The notes beneath the pieces were generated by a model that ran no database searches, was not told the origin of the DNA, and was given only the letters and a program-made list of their open reading frames with translations. From assembly GCA_022448525.1 (NCBI GenBank), contig JAKVCX010000009.1, positions 1 through 64,000 on the forward strand: a DNA stretch of 64,000 nt, written 5' to 3'. The DNA comes from Tenacibaculum sp. Lineage in GTDB: Bacteria > Bacteroidota > Bacteroidia > Flavobacteriales > Flavobacteriaceae. Positions 53,022-62,306 of the stretch are shown piece by piece. The position numbers were made by a program, and so were the translations under genes. How positions within the stretch are numbered: position 1 is the first letter of the stretch; every line of letters begins with the position of its first letter.

Positions 53022-55412
53022 ATGATTAACAGTTTAGACAAACTTATTGAAGACGCTGTAGAAAGAGGGATTTTACAAAAATCTACAAACAATAATCGAT
53101 TAGATTCTGCAGAGATTTCAATAGATGAAAATACCTACATAAATTTCGGTTCTTGTAGTTATTTAGGATTAGAGTATCATTCTCAATTAAAAGAAGGCGT
53201 TAAAAACACAGTAGATAATTTTGGAACACAATTTTCAACCTCCAGAACCTATTTGTCGATTGGATTATACGATCAGTTAGAGGAAGAGTTGAGAAATATT
53301 TTCAATAAACCTGTAATTGCTACGGCTAGTACAACATTAGGCCACTTAGCTGCGCTTCCAGTAATAGTTGGAGAAAATGATGTTGTAATTCTTGATTTAC
53401 AAGTTCATTCAAGTGTGCAAATGGCGGCTCAAATTTTGAAAGGAAATAAAATTCCAGTTTTTCTTGTTCCTCATAATGATATGGAAGCCTTAGAAACTAA
53501 AATTAAAACTTTGAGTGAGAAAGCCGATAAAGTCTGGTATATGGCAGACGGTGTATACTCTATGTATGGAGATTATGCACCATTAGTGAAGTTGGAAGAG
53601 TTGTTGAATAAATATAAAAAGTTTCATTTATACATAGATGATGCACACGGAATGAGCTGGACTGGTGAAAATGGATCAGGTTATGTACGTAGTGTAATTG
53701 ATCATCATGATAAGATGGTTATGGCTACTTCTTTAAACAAATCTTTTGCTGCTTCTGGTGGTGTTTTGGTTTTTCCAAACAAAGAGATGTATCGTAAGGT
53801 TAAAAATTGTGGAACAACGCTTATTTTCTCAGGACCAATTCAACCGCCAATGTTAGGTGCAGGAATTGCTTCGGGTAAACTTCATCGTTCAGTTGGATTT
53901 AAGGAAATTCAAAATGAATTAAAACATAAAATTGCATACACGAATCAAAGACTAAAAGAACTTGATTTACCTCAGTATATGGTTACGGATTCTCCTTTGT
54001 TTTTTATTCCGGTAGGTTTACCAACAATAATTGTAAATATTATCAGAAGAATGAAAGAAAGAGGTTTCTTTTTAAATAGCGCTGGTTATCCTGCAACTCC
54101 AATAAAAAGAGGGGGAATTCGATTTATGATTACGAACAATTTAAGTATTAATCAAATTGAAGCAATGTTAGTTGCTCTTAAGGAAGAATATATTTTAGGG
54201 TTATTAGACGAAGGAAGTTCTCCAAAATATGTTTCAAAACAGTTTAGGATTCCTCCATTTTTTACAGATTTAAATGAAGTGTTAGTAAAACAAAAGAATA
54301 CTTCTATTTTAAATCAATCTGATTATTCAACAATTAATGATATTCCGATTTCAGAATGGGATAAATTATTTTCAAAAGAAGGAATTAATAGTCATAATAA
54401 CTTATTGAATTTAGAGGAAGTATTTAGTGATAATGAAAAGTTAGAGGATAATTGGAAGGTTGAATATGCTATTCTTAGAGATAAAAAAGGTGAAATTGTT
54501 TTAGCAGGAGTGTATTCAATTAGTTTAATGATGGAAGATTTGTTGGCGGAGAAAAGTCTTTCTGAAAAAATTAAAAAACTTCGTAAAGAGAATCCATATT
54601 ATTTGACTTCATCCACGTTGTTAACAGGAACACCTTTTACAAAAGGAAAAAGTTTACATGTAAACTATGAACACCCTGACTGGAAATTTGCAGTAAAGCA
54701 ATATGTGGAAACTTTGCAAAAAGTGGCGGAAGAGAATAACGTTTCAAAAATTATTCTAAGAGATTTTAACGAATTAGAACATAAAAAGCTGGAAAGCTAT
54801 TTGATGGAATTAGGATTTTTAAATCTGGAATTTCCAAATAATTGTGTAGTAGAGAACCTGAGTTGGAGCACTTTTGAGGAATACATGAAAGAGATGAATC
54901 AAAAATACAGATACTCGCTACGAAAGGAAATTTTAAAGAATGAGGAGCAGTTTATTGTAAAATTTGAAAAGCCAAGATCAAAAGAAGAAATAAATAAAGT
55001 TATTTCTCTTTATCAAAGAGTATATCGAAAATCTACTGAGATTTCGGTGTTTGAACTACCTAAGAAATTATTTGAAAATTTTTCTGAACGAGAAGATTAT
55101 GATTTGATTTCTATTTATCTAAAAAATAATCCTGACACTTTAGTAGGTGTTATGATAAGTGTTGTCGTTGATAATGTTTATTATGCGCAATTAGTTGGTT
55201 TAGATTATGAATATGTTACAGAAAAAGGAGTTTATAAGCAACTTTTGTATCAGTCAGTTAAAAGAGCGAAAGAACTAAGTTGTAATAAACTTGATTTAGC
55301 TTATACAGCAGAAATGGAAAAGAAAAAAGTAGGAGCTAAAGTTGAAAAAGTTTATGGATTTATAATGGCTTTGGAACACGATAGTTATATGGAAATGCAA
55401 ATGCTTAAATAA
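53022..55412 (+). CDS. Fusion of alpha-oxoamine synthase and GNAT-like acyltransferase
   Basis: A 796-residue protein. The N-terminal part (about 1-410) is a PLP-dependent alpha-oxoamine synthase, the family of serine palmitoyltransferase and KBL, with YIDDAHGMSWTGENGSG and the PLP lysine K240 in TSLNKSFAASGG. The C-terminal part (about 440-796) resembles GNAT-type acyltransferases (EYMKEMNQKYRYSLRKE, YYAQLVGLDYEYV). The ATG at 53022 is chosen because earlier in-frame starts have no family sequence and lie over the divergent gene. Such enzymes join an amino acid to an acyl chain; sphingolipid- or sulfonolipid-type lipid synthesis is the likely pathway (inference). Confidence 0.75.
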   Translation: MINSLDKLIEDAVERGILQKSTNNNRLDSAEISIDENTYINFGSCSYLGLEYHSQLKEGVKNTVDNFGTQFSTSRTYLSIGLYDQLEEELRNIFNKPVIATASTTLGHLAALPVIVGENDVVILDLQVHSSVQMAAQILKGNKIPVFLVPHNDMEALETKIKTLSEKADKVWYMADGVYSMYGDYAPLVKLEELLNKYKKFHLYIDDAHGMSWTGENGSGYVRSVIDHHDKMVMATSLNKSFAASGGVLVFPNKEMYRKVKNCGTTLIFSGPIQPPMLGAGIASGKLHRSVGFKEIQNELKHKIAYTNQRLKELDLPQYMVTDSPLFFIPVGLPTIIVNIIRRMKERGFFLNSAGYPATPIKRGGIRFMITNNLSINQIEAMLVALKEEYILGLLDEGSSPKYVSKQFRIPPFFTDLNEVLVKQKNTSILNQSDYSTINDIPISEWDKLFSKEGINSHNNLLNLEEVFSDNEKLEDNWKVEYAILRDKKGEIVLAGVYSISLMMEDLLAEKSLSEKIKKLRKENPYYLTSSTLLTGTPFTKGKSLHVNYEHPDWKFAVKQYVETLQKVAEENNVSKIILRDFNELEHKKLESYLMELGFLNLEFPNNCVVENLSWSTFEEYMKEMNQKYRYSLRKEILKNEEQFIVKFEKPRSKEEINKVISLYQRVYRKSTEISVFELPKKLFENFSEREDYDLISIYLKNNPDTLVGVMISVVVDNVYYAQLVGLDYEYVTEKGVYKQLLYQSVKRAKELSCNKLDLAYTAEMEKKKVGAKVEKVYGFIMALEHDSYMEMQMLK

Positions 55413-55418
55413 ATAAAA

Positions 55419-55453
55419 AAACTCGACGTCTTATTGATGTCGAGTTTTTTTAT
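55419..55453. terminator. Bidirectional terminator between the fusion gene and the TerC gene
   Basis: AAACTCGACGTC (55419-55430) pairs with GATGTCGAGTTT (55436-55447) with one mismatch; T runs lie on both sides. Confidence 0.82.
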
Positions 55454-55470
55454 TTGATGCGAGCTTACTG

Positions 55471-56271
55471 TTATTCCTTATCTTGCTCAGCTAATATTTT
55501 CTTTTGATAACGTCCTTGAACAATATCAGTAATTACTAAAACGACAATTACAAAGTAGAAAGTAGTTTTACTCATTGGCTCAATAGGGTTCCCAAATAAT
55601 TTAATATGTGCTAAATGTCCGCCTTCTGTTACTAACATAATTCCAACTACAAGTAATATGAATAGTCCAAGTACCTCGTACATTCTATTTTTAGCCAAGA
55701 AAACTGAAATTCTATCAGCTAAGAAAAGCATTAAAAGTCCACTTATTACAATAGCAATAGCCATAACGATAAAAGCAGTCGTAGAATTTTCAATTTCACT
55801 TGTTAACCCAATAGCTGCTAAAATAGAATCGAAAGAGAACACTAAATTCATAATAACAATACTTACGATGGCAGCATTTGCAGATTTTGTTCTTTTTCCG
55901 TCACCTTCCACATCATGATCTAGGTCTTTTACAGAAATCATGTGCCAAATTTCTTTAATCGCAGTGTATATAATAAATCCACCTCCAGCTAAAACAATCA
56001 AACTATGACCGTTGAAAGCAAATTTCACAACATTATCAATTCCTCCCGACAGGAATGCAAATGGCTCTTGAAAGAAATCAATAATAGAAACCAATACAAA
56101 AAGTAAAACAATACGTAAACCAATGGCGATTAAAATTCCTGTTTTACGAACGCGTTTACGTTCTTTTTCTGGTGCTTTTTTAGATTCTAAAGAAATGTAT
56201 AATAAATTATCGAATCCTAATACAGCTTGAAGCATTACAAGCATTAATAGGGTAAAAATGATTCCAACCAT
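55471..56271 (-). CDS. TerC family integral membrane protein
   Basis: A 266-residue protein with about seven membrane helices and the TerC motifs LGFDNLLYISLES near the N-terminus and MNLVFSFDSILAAIG in the middle, both with the acidic residues thought to bind metal. TerC proteins are linked to tellurite resistance and manganese export. Single gene, convergent with the fusion gene and separated from it by a terminator. Confidence 0.88.
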   Translation of the reverse strand: MVGIIFTLLMLVMLQAVLGFDNLLYISLESKKAPEKERKRVRKTGILIAIGLRIVLLFVLVSIIDFFQEPFAFLSGGIDNVVKFAFNGHSLIVLAGGGFIIYTAIKEIWHMISVKDLDHDVEGDGKRTKSANAAIVSIVIMNLVFSFDSILAAIGLTSEIENSTTAFIVMAIAIVISGLLMLFLADRISVFLAKNRMYEVLGLFILLVVGIMLVTEGGHLAHIKLFGNPIEPMSKTTFYFVIVVLVITDIVQGRYQKKILAEQDKE

Positions 56272-56359
56272 TAGTGAAAGTGTTTATTTTTTTTGTGCGC
56301 TAATTTATAGGAAATAAAATAAAGTGTCAAAGTAGAGTTTTATTCTGTTTTCGAAATCG

Positions 56360-56914
56360 TTATTTATCTATTTCTTTAACTAGCCAAGAATTAGTTCCCC
56401 ATTTTTTATAAAGTTGTGAGTACTTTATTTTAGGTAATTCATTTTCTGGTTGAAGTATTTCTTCTAGGCCGCGTACAAACTCAAAAATATTATTAGTTAA
56501 TTCTATATGAGTTTGAGGATATCCGTCTGGATCGTAATAATAAGTTTTATCCTTATATTCTCCTTTCAATCCTAATAAAACCCCACCAATCGTGCAATAT
56601 CCTATCGCTAAGTAATCAATATTGTCTTTTTGTTCAATTTCTTTAGCAAATAATATAGAGTCTTCAATAGAATTAAATCCTGTAAAATCGATTTCTGGTT
56701 TTGGAATGTAACTATAATAGGTTAGATATCTTTCATCATTGTGATCTGGATGAATATAAGTTTCATAACTTAAAGAATTGTTTTTAAGTATGAAGTTTTT
56801 AGCGAATATTTTATAAATAGGAGGTATTTCAAGATTGTATTTTTTCTCCAAATTAATAAAATTGACTTGGTCAGAAATACTTCTTGATTTTAATAGTTCG
56901 AAACCCTTTTTCAT
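56360..56914 (-). CDS. SMI1/KNR4 (SUKH) family protein
   Basis: A 184-residue protein with the SUKH-type start (FINLEKKYNLEIPPIYKIF) and internal YLAIGYCTIGGVLLGLKG segment. SUKH proteins often act as immunity proteins for polymorphic toxins, but stand-alone members exist. No toxin gene is seen next to it. Confidence 0.7.
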   Translation of the reverse strand: MKKGFELLKSRSISDQVNFINLEKKYNLEIPPIYKIFAKNFILKNNSLSYETYIHPDHNDERYLTYYSYIPKPEIDFTGFNSIEDSILFAKEIEQKDNIDYLAIGYCTIGGVLLGLKGEYKDKTYYYDPDGYPQTHIELTNNIFEFVRGLEEILQPENELPKIKYSQLYKKWGTNSWLVKEIDK

Positions 56915-57042
56915 GAATTTACTGTAGGTTAATTTTTCTTTAAGTTTTGATAGTGTTTCTTAAAATTGTAAGTATTCTATAATTATCTTGTGAAAATTAC
57001 ACGTAGGAAGAGTAAGTTAGAAATTCCCTAAATTACTTCCAG

Positions 57043-57189
57043 TTAATTAATTGTTTTATTCGCTTTCTTAATTCTTGGATTAGAGTATTTCACTAGTCTG
57101 AATATCATATAGAATAGAAAGATTACTAGAGCGAAAGTTATTATTTGACTGATAATTAATCCAAGGCTGTAGTTGTTCAGTGTTTTCAT
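57043..57189 (-). CDS. Small membrane protein (48 residues)
   Basis: From the ATG at 57189, a 48-residue protein with one membrane helix (about 10-31) and a basic tail with IKKANKTIN. The frame extends 15 codons upstream but the extension carries no hydrophobic or conserved character. Small proteins of this design are frequent in flavobacteria. Function unknown. Confidence 0.5.
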   Translation of the reverse strand: MKTLNNYSLGLIISQIITFALVIFLFYMIFRLVKYSNPRIKKANKTIN

Positions 57190-57322
57190 ATCGTTTTTCG
57201 TAAAAGTAAACCTTTTGGTGAAAATAAATGTCATTTTTTACGTGATTTATACATACTTTATGCCAAAACTTCCTGTTTTTGAGTTTGGTATAATTTTGGT
57301 CTCTTTAAGTTAAAAAGAAAGA

Positions 57323-57667
57323 ATGAAATTTATAACGAAATTATTGTTAACTGCCTTTGCAGTATTGGTTTTGTCGAATTTATTAAGCGGAATTGTTGTA
57401 GATAATTATGTTACGGCTGTAATAATTGCATTTGTTATTGCTGTGCTGAATATGTTTGTACGTCCAATTTTGATAGTGCTCACATTACCAGTCACTATTT
57501 TAACGCTTGGTTTGTTCCTGTTAGCTATAAATGCTTTCATCATTTTAATGGCTGGAAAATTGGTTACAGGGTTCTACGTAAATGGATTTTTCACGGCATT
57601 AATCTTTAGTGTTTTATTATCAATATTTAGGTCGGTTTTATTCGGTTTGCTCAAAGAAGAAAAATAG
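57323..57667 (+). CDS. Phage-holin-family membrane protein (PF04020-like)
   Basis: A 114-residue protein with four membrane helices, with LLSGIVVDNYVTAVIIAFV and a central NMFVRPILIVLTLPVTILT that is typical of the 4-TMS holin-like family. Despite the name these are housekeeping membrane proteins in many bacteria; no phage genes lie nearby. Confidence 0.85.
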   Translation: MKFITKLLLTAFAVLVLSNLLSGIVVDNYVTAVIIAFVIAVLNMFVRPILIVLTLPVTILTLGLFLLAINAFIILMAGKLVTGFYVNGFFTALIFSVLLSIFRSVLFGLLKEEK

Positions 57668-57715
57668 AAACTGTTAGTTTTATATAAGTATCTTTATTTC
57701 AATTGTATAAAATGC

Positions 57716-57746
57716 TTGTTAGACTAATTTAAAAATAGTAATTTTG
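57716..57746 (+). promoter_or_regulatory. Promoter of tig (-33 and -7 elements)
   Basis: TTG at 57716-57718, a 20-base spacer, and TAATTTTG at 57739-57746, fitting the Bacteroidetes housekeeping promoter. The ATG follows at 57778. Confidence 0.65.
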
Positions 57747-57777
57747 CACCCAATTTTTTTAAGAAGATAATAGTCAA

Positions 57778-59100
57778 ATGAATATTACAAAAGAAAACGT
57801 AGACGCATTAAATGCCATTGTGAAGGTTGATATTGTTGCTGAAGATTATAAAGACAAAGTAACAGAGGTTTTAAACGATTACCGTAAAAAAGCAAATATT
57901 CCTGGATTTAGAAAAGGAAATGTTCCTATGGGAATGGTAAGAAAGCAGTATGGTAAAGCGGTTATGATTGATGAGGTAAATAAGCTTTTACAAGAAAGTT
58001 TAAATAAGTTCTTAGTAGATGAAAAATTAGACATCTTAGGAAATCCATTACCAGTTGTAAAAGACGATTTTTCTTGGGATACTGATAAGTTTTCTTTTGA
58101 GTTTGAATTAGGATTAGCTCCAGAATTTGACGTTGATGTAAAAGGTAAGAACAAAATTACTGAATATAAGATTGTTGCTACTGACGAATTAATCGATAAA
58201 GAAGTAGAAAACATTCAAAACCGTTACGGTAAATTAATCACTTTAGAAGAAGGTGAAGAGCACGCAAACGTAACTGGTACTTTCGTAAATGAAGAAAAAG
58301 AGATTAATAAAAAGTCTACTTTCTTAGTAAATGATTTAAAAGGAAAGAAAAACGAAAAGAAATTCATCGGTGCCAAAGTTGGTGATGTTGTTGAGTTAGA
58401 TACTAAGAAACTTTTTGAAGAAGAAGTGAAGTTAGCTCAAGCATTAGGTGTTACTAAAGAAGTAGCGGATGAGTTAGATGTTAAAGTAACTTTTACAATC
58501 GAAGAAATTAGCAAAACTGAACCAGCTGATTTAGATCAAGAGTTGTTTGGAAAGATTTTCCCTGACGGAAGTGTTACTACGGTAACTGATTTAAAGGAAA
58601 AAATCAAGCAAGATGCTGAAGGACAATTTCAACAGCAAGCTGATCAACAATTATTAAACGCAGTAACTGAGCATTTCATTGATAGTATTGAGTTTGATTT
58701 ACCAGCTGAATTCTTACAAAAGTGGTTACAAACTGCTGGAGAAAAAGAATTATCTGAAGATGAAGCTAAAGAAGAATATACTAAATCTGAGAAAGGATTA
58801 CGTTACCAATTAATCGAAGGAAAGATTATGAAGGATAACGATATCAAATTAGAGTACCCAGAGTTATTAGATTACACTAAAGGATTTATTAAGGCTCAAA
58901 TGGCTCAATTTGGAAACATGAATCCAGAAGAAGAGGAGTTAAACAACATCGCAGGTAGAGTTTTATCTAACCAAGAAGAAGCTCAACGTTTACAATCTCA
59001 GTTAATTTCTCAGAAATTATTAACGTTCTTCAAAGAAAACATGAAGTTCAAGAGTAAAGAAGTAAGCTACGAAGATTTTATCAAAGAAGTTTACAAATAG
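57778..59100 (+). CDS. tig: Trigger factor, ribosome-associated chaperone
   Basis: Binds nascent chains at the ribosome exit tunnel. The 440-residue protein has the ribosome-binding domain with the signature PGFRKGNVPMGMVRKQYG (about 41-58), a reduced middle domain in the place of the FKBP-type isomerase, and a long helical C-terminal chaperone domain. Single gene with its own promoter and terminator. Confidence 0.94.
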   Translation: MNITKENVDALNAIVKVDIVAEDYKDKVTEVLNDYRKKANIPGFRKGNVPMGMVRKQYGKAVMIDEVNKLLQESLNKFLVDEKLDILGNPLPVVKDDFSWDTDKFSFEFELGLAPEFDVDVKGKNKITEYKIVATDELIDKEVENIQNRYGKLITLEEGEEHANVTGTFVNEEKEINKKSTFLVNDLKGKKNEKKFIGAKVGDVVELDTKKLFEEEVKLAQALGVTKEVADELDVKVTFTIEEISKTEPADLDQELFGKIFPDGSVTTVTDLKEKIKQDAEGQFQQQADQQLLNAVTEHFIDSIEFDLPAEFLQKWLQTAGEKELSEDEAKEEYTKSEKGLRYQLIEGKIMKDNDIKLEYPELLDYTKGFIKAQMAQFGNMNPEEEELNNIAGRVLSNQEEAQRLQSQLISQKLLTFFKENMKFKSKEVSYEDFIKEVYK

Positions 59101-59122
59101 TCTTTACTATAAGTAATATTGA

Positions 59123-59152
59123 AAAAGCCGATGCAATTGCATCGGCTTTTTT
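59123..59152. terminator. Bidirectional terminator after tig
   Basis: A perfect palindrome, AAAAGCCGATGCAA followed directly by TTGCATCGGCTTTT (59123-59150), ends in a T run on both strands and serves the convergent minus-strand gene as well. Confidence 0.88.
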
Positions 59153-59170
59153 ATGTTGTAAATAAAGTGT

Positions 59171-59632
59171 TTATTCATAAATCACATCGAATTGATAAAC
59201 AGGATCTTCATTTTCAAATTCGAATATTTTAGAATAATCCATTACATTATGTATTCCTTCTAATTCACATAAATAACCAACAACTGCATTGAGTCCGTTA
59301 AAAAGACTGTCTTTATCGGTACTATTTTTGGGCTTAGGGTTGTAATGACATAGTGGAACTACAAATCCACATGCTTCTAAAAAAGTTTTTTCTATTTGTA
59401 ATAACTCTAATGGAGTATATCCATTAAAACGTCTTCCTAGTTTTTGGTGAATATTTCCAACGTAATTTAATTCTGTTGAGCCATGTTCATCTGATAAGTG
59501 TTTCCAGCTGTCGTGATTGTCTAAAATATTACCAACAGCACAAGCTGAACAACATTCGGGATTTAGTTGATTGTTATGAAAGGCGTTGTAGAGTTTTATT
59601 AGGGCTTGTTCTAAACGTTTAGGTGTCTTCAT
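59171..59632 (-). CDS. Conserved flavobacterial protein of unknown function
   Basis: From the ATG at 59632 the protein has 153 residues, with CCSACAVGNILDN and CGFVVPLCHYNP as cysteine-containing motifs that might bind metal. Relatives are often labelled Na+-translocating NADH-quinone reductase subunit F in databases, a label I think is wrong because no FAD, ferredoxin or NAD-binding motifs are present. The upstream extension overlaps the divergent helicase gene and is rejected. Confidence 0.7.
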   Translation of the reverse strand: MKTPKRLEQALIKLYNAFHNNQLNPECCSACAVGNILDNHDSWKHLSDEHGSTELNYVGNIHQKLGRRFNGYTPLELLQIEKTFLEACGFVVPLCHYNPKPKNSTDKDSLFNGLNAVVGYLCELEGIHNVMDYSKIFEFENEDPVYQFDVIYE

Positions 59633-59674
59633 ATCTTCATCATTTATCTCTCTAAATATACAAAATAATGGTTG

Positions 59675-59682
59675 TACCTTTG
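59675..59682 (+). promoter_or_regulatory. -7 promoter element of the DEAD-box helicase gene
   Basis: TACCTTTG matches TAnnTTTG and lies 15 bases before the ATG, giving a very short leader. Confidence 0.6.
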
Positions 59683-59697
59683 CGGAAATTAAGTTAA

Positions 59698-61056
59698 ATG
59701 ACAACTTTCGAAGATTTAGATTTATCGAACCCATTAAGAAACGCAATTCTTGATTTAGGTTTCGAACATCCAACACCAATTCAAGAAGAAGCATTTCCTA
59801 TTGTTAGATCAGGAAAAGACATTGTAGGTATCGCACAAACTGGTACAGGTAAAACCTTTGCTTATGTTTTACCAATTCTTAGAGATTTAAAATTTTCAAA
59901 ACAATTAAATCCTAGAGTGTTAATTCTTGTGCCTACACGTGAACTTGTATTACAGGTGGTAGATGAAATAGAAAAGTTGTCAAAATACATGACTTTACGT
60001 GTGCTTGGTGTTTATGGAGGTGTAAATTTAAATCGCCATAAACAAGCTGTAGCTGAAGGATGTGATATTATTGTAGCAACACCGGGTAGATTATACGATT
60101 TAGCATTGAGTAGAGTTTTAAAGATGAAGTCTATTCAAAAGTTAGTAATCGATGAGGTTGATGTAATGTTAGATTTAGGTTTTAGATTTCAGCTTTTAAA
60201 CATTTTTGATTTACTTCCAGATAGAAGACAGAATATTATGTTTTCTGCTACCATGACGGAAGATGTGGAAGCTTTAATTGATGATTTCTTTATTGCTCCT
60301 AAAAAGATAGCTATTGCCGTAAGTGGAACGCCATTGGATAATATTGAACAAACATGTTACAATGTTCCAAACTTCTATACAAAAATGAATCTTTTAAATT
60401 TCTTATTGTTTGATAAAAGTGAGTTTGAAAAAGTTTTAATTTTTGCTCCAAATAAAAGAAATGCAGATCGTATATTTAATTTGTTAGAAGAAGAGTTTCC
60501 GGGGCAAAACTGTGTAATTCATTCTAATAAAACTCAGAATTACCGTATAAAGTCTATTGAAAATTTTAATGAAGGTAAACATAGAATTTTAATTGCTACA
60601 GATGTTATTGCACGTGGTTTAGATTTACAAGAAATTTCACATGTAATAAACTTCAATCCTACGAGTTATCCAGAAAACTACATGCACAGAATTGGACGTA
60701 CGGGTAGAGCAGAGCATAAAGGTAAATCGATATTATTAGCAACAGAAAAAGAGCAAGAGGCGAAAAAAGGAATTGAGGAACTAATGAATTATGAAATTCC
60801 TTTGTTAGAAATTCCAGAACCAGTTGAGATCTCAAAGCAATTAACGGAAGAAGAGCGTCCGAAAGAAGATCAATCACAATCAAGAAATAGAAATTCTCAA
60901 GAGTATGTACCAGGTCCAGCTTTCCATGAAAAGAAGGAAAAGAATAAAAAGGTAAACCTTGGAGGTAGTTATAGAAGAGAAATAGCGAAGAAATATAAAA
61001 AACCAAAGACAAGAGGAGATAAAAATTTCAATAAAAGAAATAAAAAGAGAAAATGA
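59698..61056 (+). CDS. DEAD-box RNA helicase
   Basis: ATP-dependent RNA remodelling enzyme, 452 residues. Motifs in order: Q motif GFEHPTPIQ, Walker A AQTGTGKT (about 46-53), TPGR, DEVD in the DEAD position (152-155), SAT (183-185), and HRIGRTGR (330-337). The DEVD replacement of DEAD is conservative. A basic, low-complexity tail (about 390-452) is typical of RNA binding. The next gene overlaps its end by four bases. Confidence 0.93.
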   Translation: MTTFEDLDLSNPLRNAILDLGFEHPTPIQEEAFPIVRSGKDIVGIAQTGTGKTFAYVLPILRDLKFSKQLNPRVLILVPTRELVLQVVDEIEKLSKYMTLRVLGVYGGVNLNRHKQAVAEGCDIIVATPGRLYDLALSRVLKMKSIQKLVIDEVDVMLDLGFRFQLLNIFDLLPDRRQNIMFSATMTEDVEALIDDFFIAPKKIAIAVSGTPLDNIEQTCYNVPNFYTKMNLLNFLLFDKSEFEKVLIFAPNKRNADRIFNLLEEEFPGQNCVIHSNKTQNYRIKSIENFNEGKHRILIATDVIARGLDLQEISHVINFNPTSYPENYMHRIGRTGRAEHKGKSILLATEKEQEAKKGIEELMNYEIPLLEIPEPVEISKQLTEEERPKEDQSQSRNRNSQEYVPGPAFHEKKEKNKKVNLGGSYRREIAKKYKKPKTRGDKNFNKRNKKRK

Positions 61057-61418
61057 AAGTCTTAACAAAACAAGAGCTGCATAACTTGGCAATGAATATT
61101 GCTGGAAAAAAGTTAGAAGAAATGGGGTATGAATTCGTAGCAATCAATAGCGAATTAAAAAAGCACCCTCAATTTGTTCTTTTTAAGAAAGGGGAGCCTA
61201 CTATTTTTGTTTTGGTAAAAGCAACCAATAATCTTCAAAACCCAAATGAGTACGATACTGTTTGGATGGAAACTTTTAAAGCTCATGCAGAAAAAAAGGG
61301 CGCAAAGGTCTGGTTTGCAGGAGTTGGTTTAGCAAATGCAGAAAGTGTTGAAATGCCTGTTATGAAGGATCAACCTTACTATGTTGCGTTCGAAAACTTC
61401 TTAAAATTAACTAATTAG
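61053..61418 (+). CDS. Conserved protein of unknown function, coupled to the helicase
   Basis: A 121-residue soluble alpha-beta protein starting inside the helicase stop region (four-base overlap), so translation is coupled. Segments FVAINSELKKHPQFVLFKKGEPTIF and WFAGVGLAN suggest a small restriction-nuclease-like or dioxygenase-like fold, but I cannot assign a family. Its pairing with an RNA helicase hints at RNA metabolism. Confidence 0.65.
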   Translation: MKVLTKQELHNLAMNIAGKKLEEMGYEFVAINSELKKHPQFVLFKKGEPTIFVLVKATNNLQNPNEYDTVWMETFKAHAEKKGAKVWFAGVGLANAESVEMPVMKDQPYYVAFENFLKLTN

Positions 61419-61525
61419 CAATTTTTCCTATGTAATTTATGTGGATTTAACATCCAAATATGTAGATTTTTATGCTTTTGATACAAAAAGGGGTAAAATC
61501 CTGTGAAAATCAGCGAATTGTGTCG

Positions 61526-61533
61526 TATATTTG
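61526..61533 (+). promoter_or_regulatory. -7 promoter element of the 33-residue microprotein gene
   Basis: TATATTTG matches TAnnTTTG and lies 29 bases before the ATG. Confidence 0.5.
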
Positions 61534-61562
61534 TATTGGGATTATTTTAAATTATTAACATC

Positions 61563-61664
61563 ATGGGGAAATTATTACTTAAAAGGGTAAATAGTTTTTT
61601 TAGAAGTTTATTTACAACTTTGTCTGAATTTGGAAGCGGAGCTAGCTACGCAATCAGACACTAA
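61563..61664 (+). CDS. Microprotein of 33 residues
   Basis: ATG-to-TAA frame between a -7 promoter element and a strong terminator, with no other feature in the gap. The peptide is basic and amphipathic at the start (KLLLKRVNSFFRSLF) and ends in a glycine/alanine-rich tail (GSGASYAIRH). The independent transcription unit argues that it is real. No family recognised. Confidence 0.6.
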   Translation: MGKLLLKRVNSFFRSLFTTLSEFGSGASYAIRH

Positions 61665-61687
61665 AAATTAAAACTATTTTACAGAAT

Positions 61688-61723
61688 ACACCTACTATTA
61701 AAGAAATAGTAGGTGTTTTTTTT
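61688..61723 (+). terminator. Intrinsic terminator after the microprotein gene
   Basis: A perfect 12-bp stem: ACACCTACTATT (61688-61699) with AATAGTAGGTGT (61705-61716), followed by seven T residues. Confidence 0.88.
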
Positions 61724-61736
61724 GTTACTTAGTAAT

Positions 61737-62306
61737 ATGATCAAATTACTTGATGAAATTAATAGTTGTACACTTTGCGAGGAGTTTATTACTCCACGTC
61801 CAGTAGTAAAGGTCTCAAAGAAATCCAAAATTATTGTTGTTGGTCAAGCACCAGGAACACGTGTTCATGCCTCGGGAATTCCGTGGAATGATGCGAGTGG
61901 GAAACAACTACGGAAATGGTTGTCGGTAAGTGACGAACAATTTTACGACACGAATCTTTTCGGTATTATTCCTATGGGATTTTGCTATCCTGGTAAAGGC
62001 AAGTCGGGTGATCTTCCGCCAAGAAAAGAATGTGCTCCAAAATGGCATTTACCATTGTTTAATGAATTAGAAAATGTAAAACTAATTCTACTTATTGGAC
62101 AATATGCTCAGAAATATTACTTGAAAGAGAACTTTCATAAGAATCTAACAGAAACCGTAAATCATTATGAAGATTATTTGCCTGAGTATTTTGTGATGCC
62201 TCATCCTTCTCCAAGAAACCGTTTCTGGTTAACAAAAAATCCATGGTTTGAAGAGCATGTCATTCCTGATTTACAAAAACGAATACAAGGGATTATTAGT
62301 GGTTAG
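61737..62306 (+). CDS. Uracil-DNA glycosylase family protein
   Basis: A 189-residue protein of the uracil-DNA glycosylase superfamily: N-terminal CTLC motif, VVGQAPGTRVHASGIPWND (about 35-53), GFCYPGKG and a C-terminal HPSPRNRFW. Members remove uracil or act on other damaged bases. The ATG at 61737 is chosen over an earlier in-frame start that overlaps the terminator. It abuts the convergent DUF6734 gene. Confidence 0.85.
   Translation: MIKLLDEINSCTLCEEFITPRPVVKVSKKSKIIVVGQAPGTRVHASGIPWNDASGKQLRKWLSVSDEQFYDTNLFGIIPMGFCYPGKGKSGDLPPRKECAPKWHLPLFNELENVKLILLIGQYAQKYYLKENFHKNLTETVNHYEDYLPEYFVMPHPSPRNRFWLTKNPWFEEHVIPDLQKRIQGIISG

Noticed and set aside
52886..53092. N-terminal extension of the charged secreted protein
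   Set aside because: It lacks a signal peptide and overlaps the divergent fusion gene; the ATG at 52885 gives a clean signal peptide.
57323..57667. Prophage remnant suggested by the holin name
   Set aside because: The family is a general membrane protein family and no other phage gene lies nearby.
59633..59794. N-terminal extension of the minus-strand gene at 59171
   Set aside because: It overlaps the promoter and start of the helicase gene and shows no conserved character.
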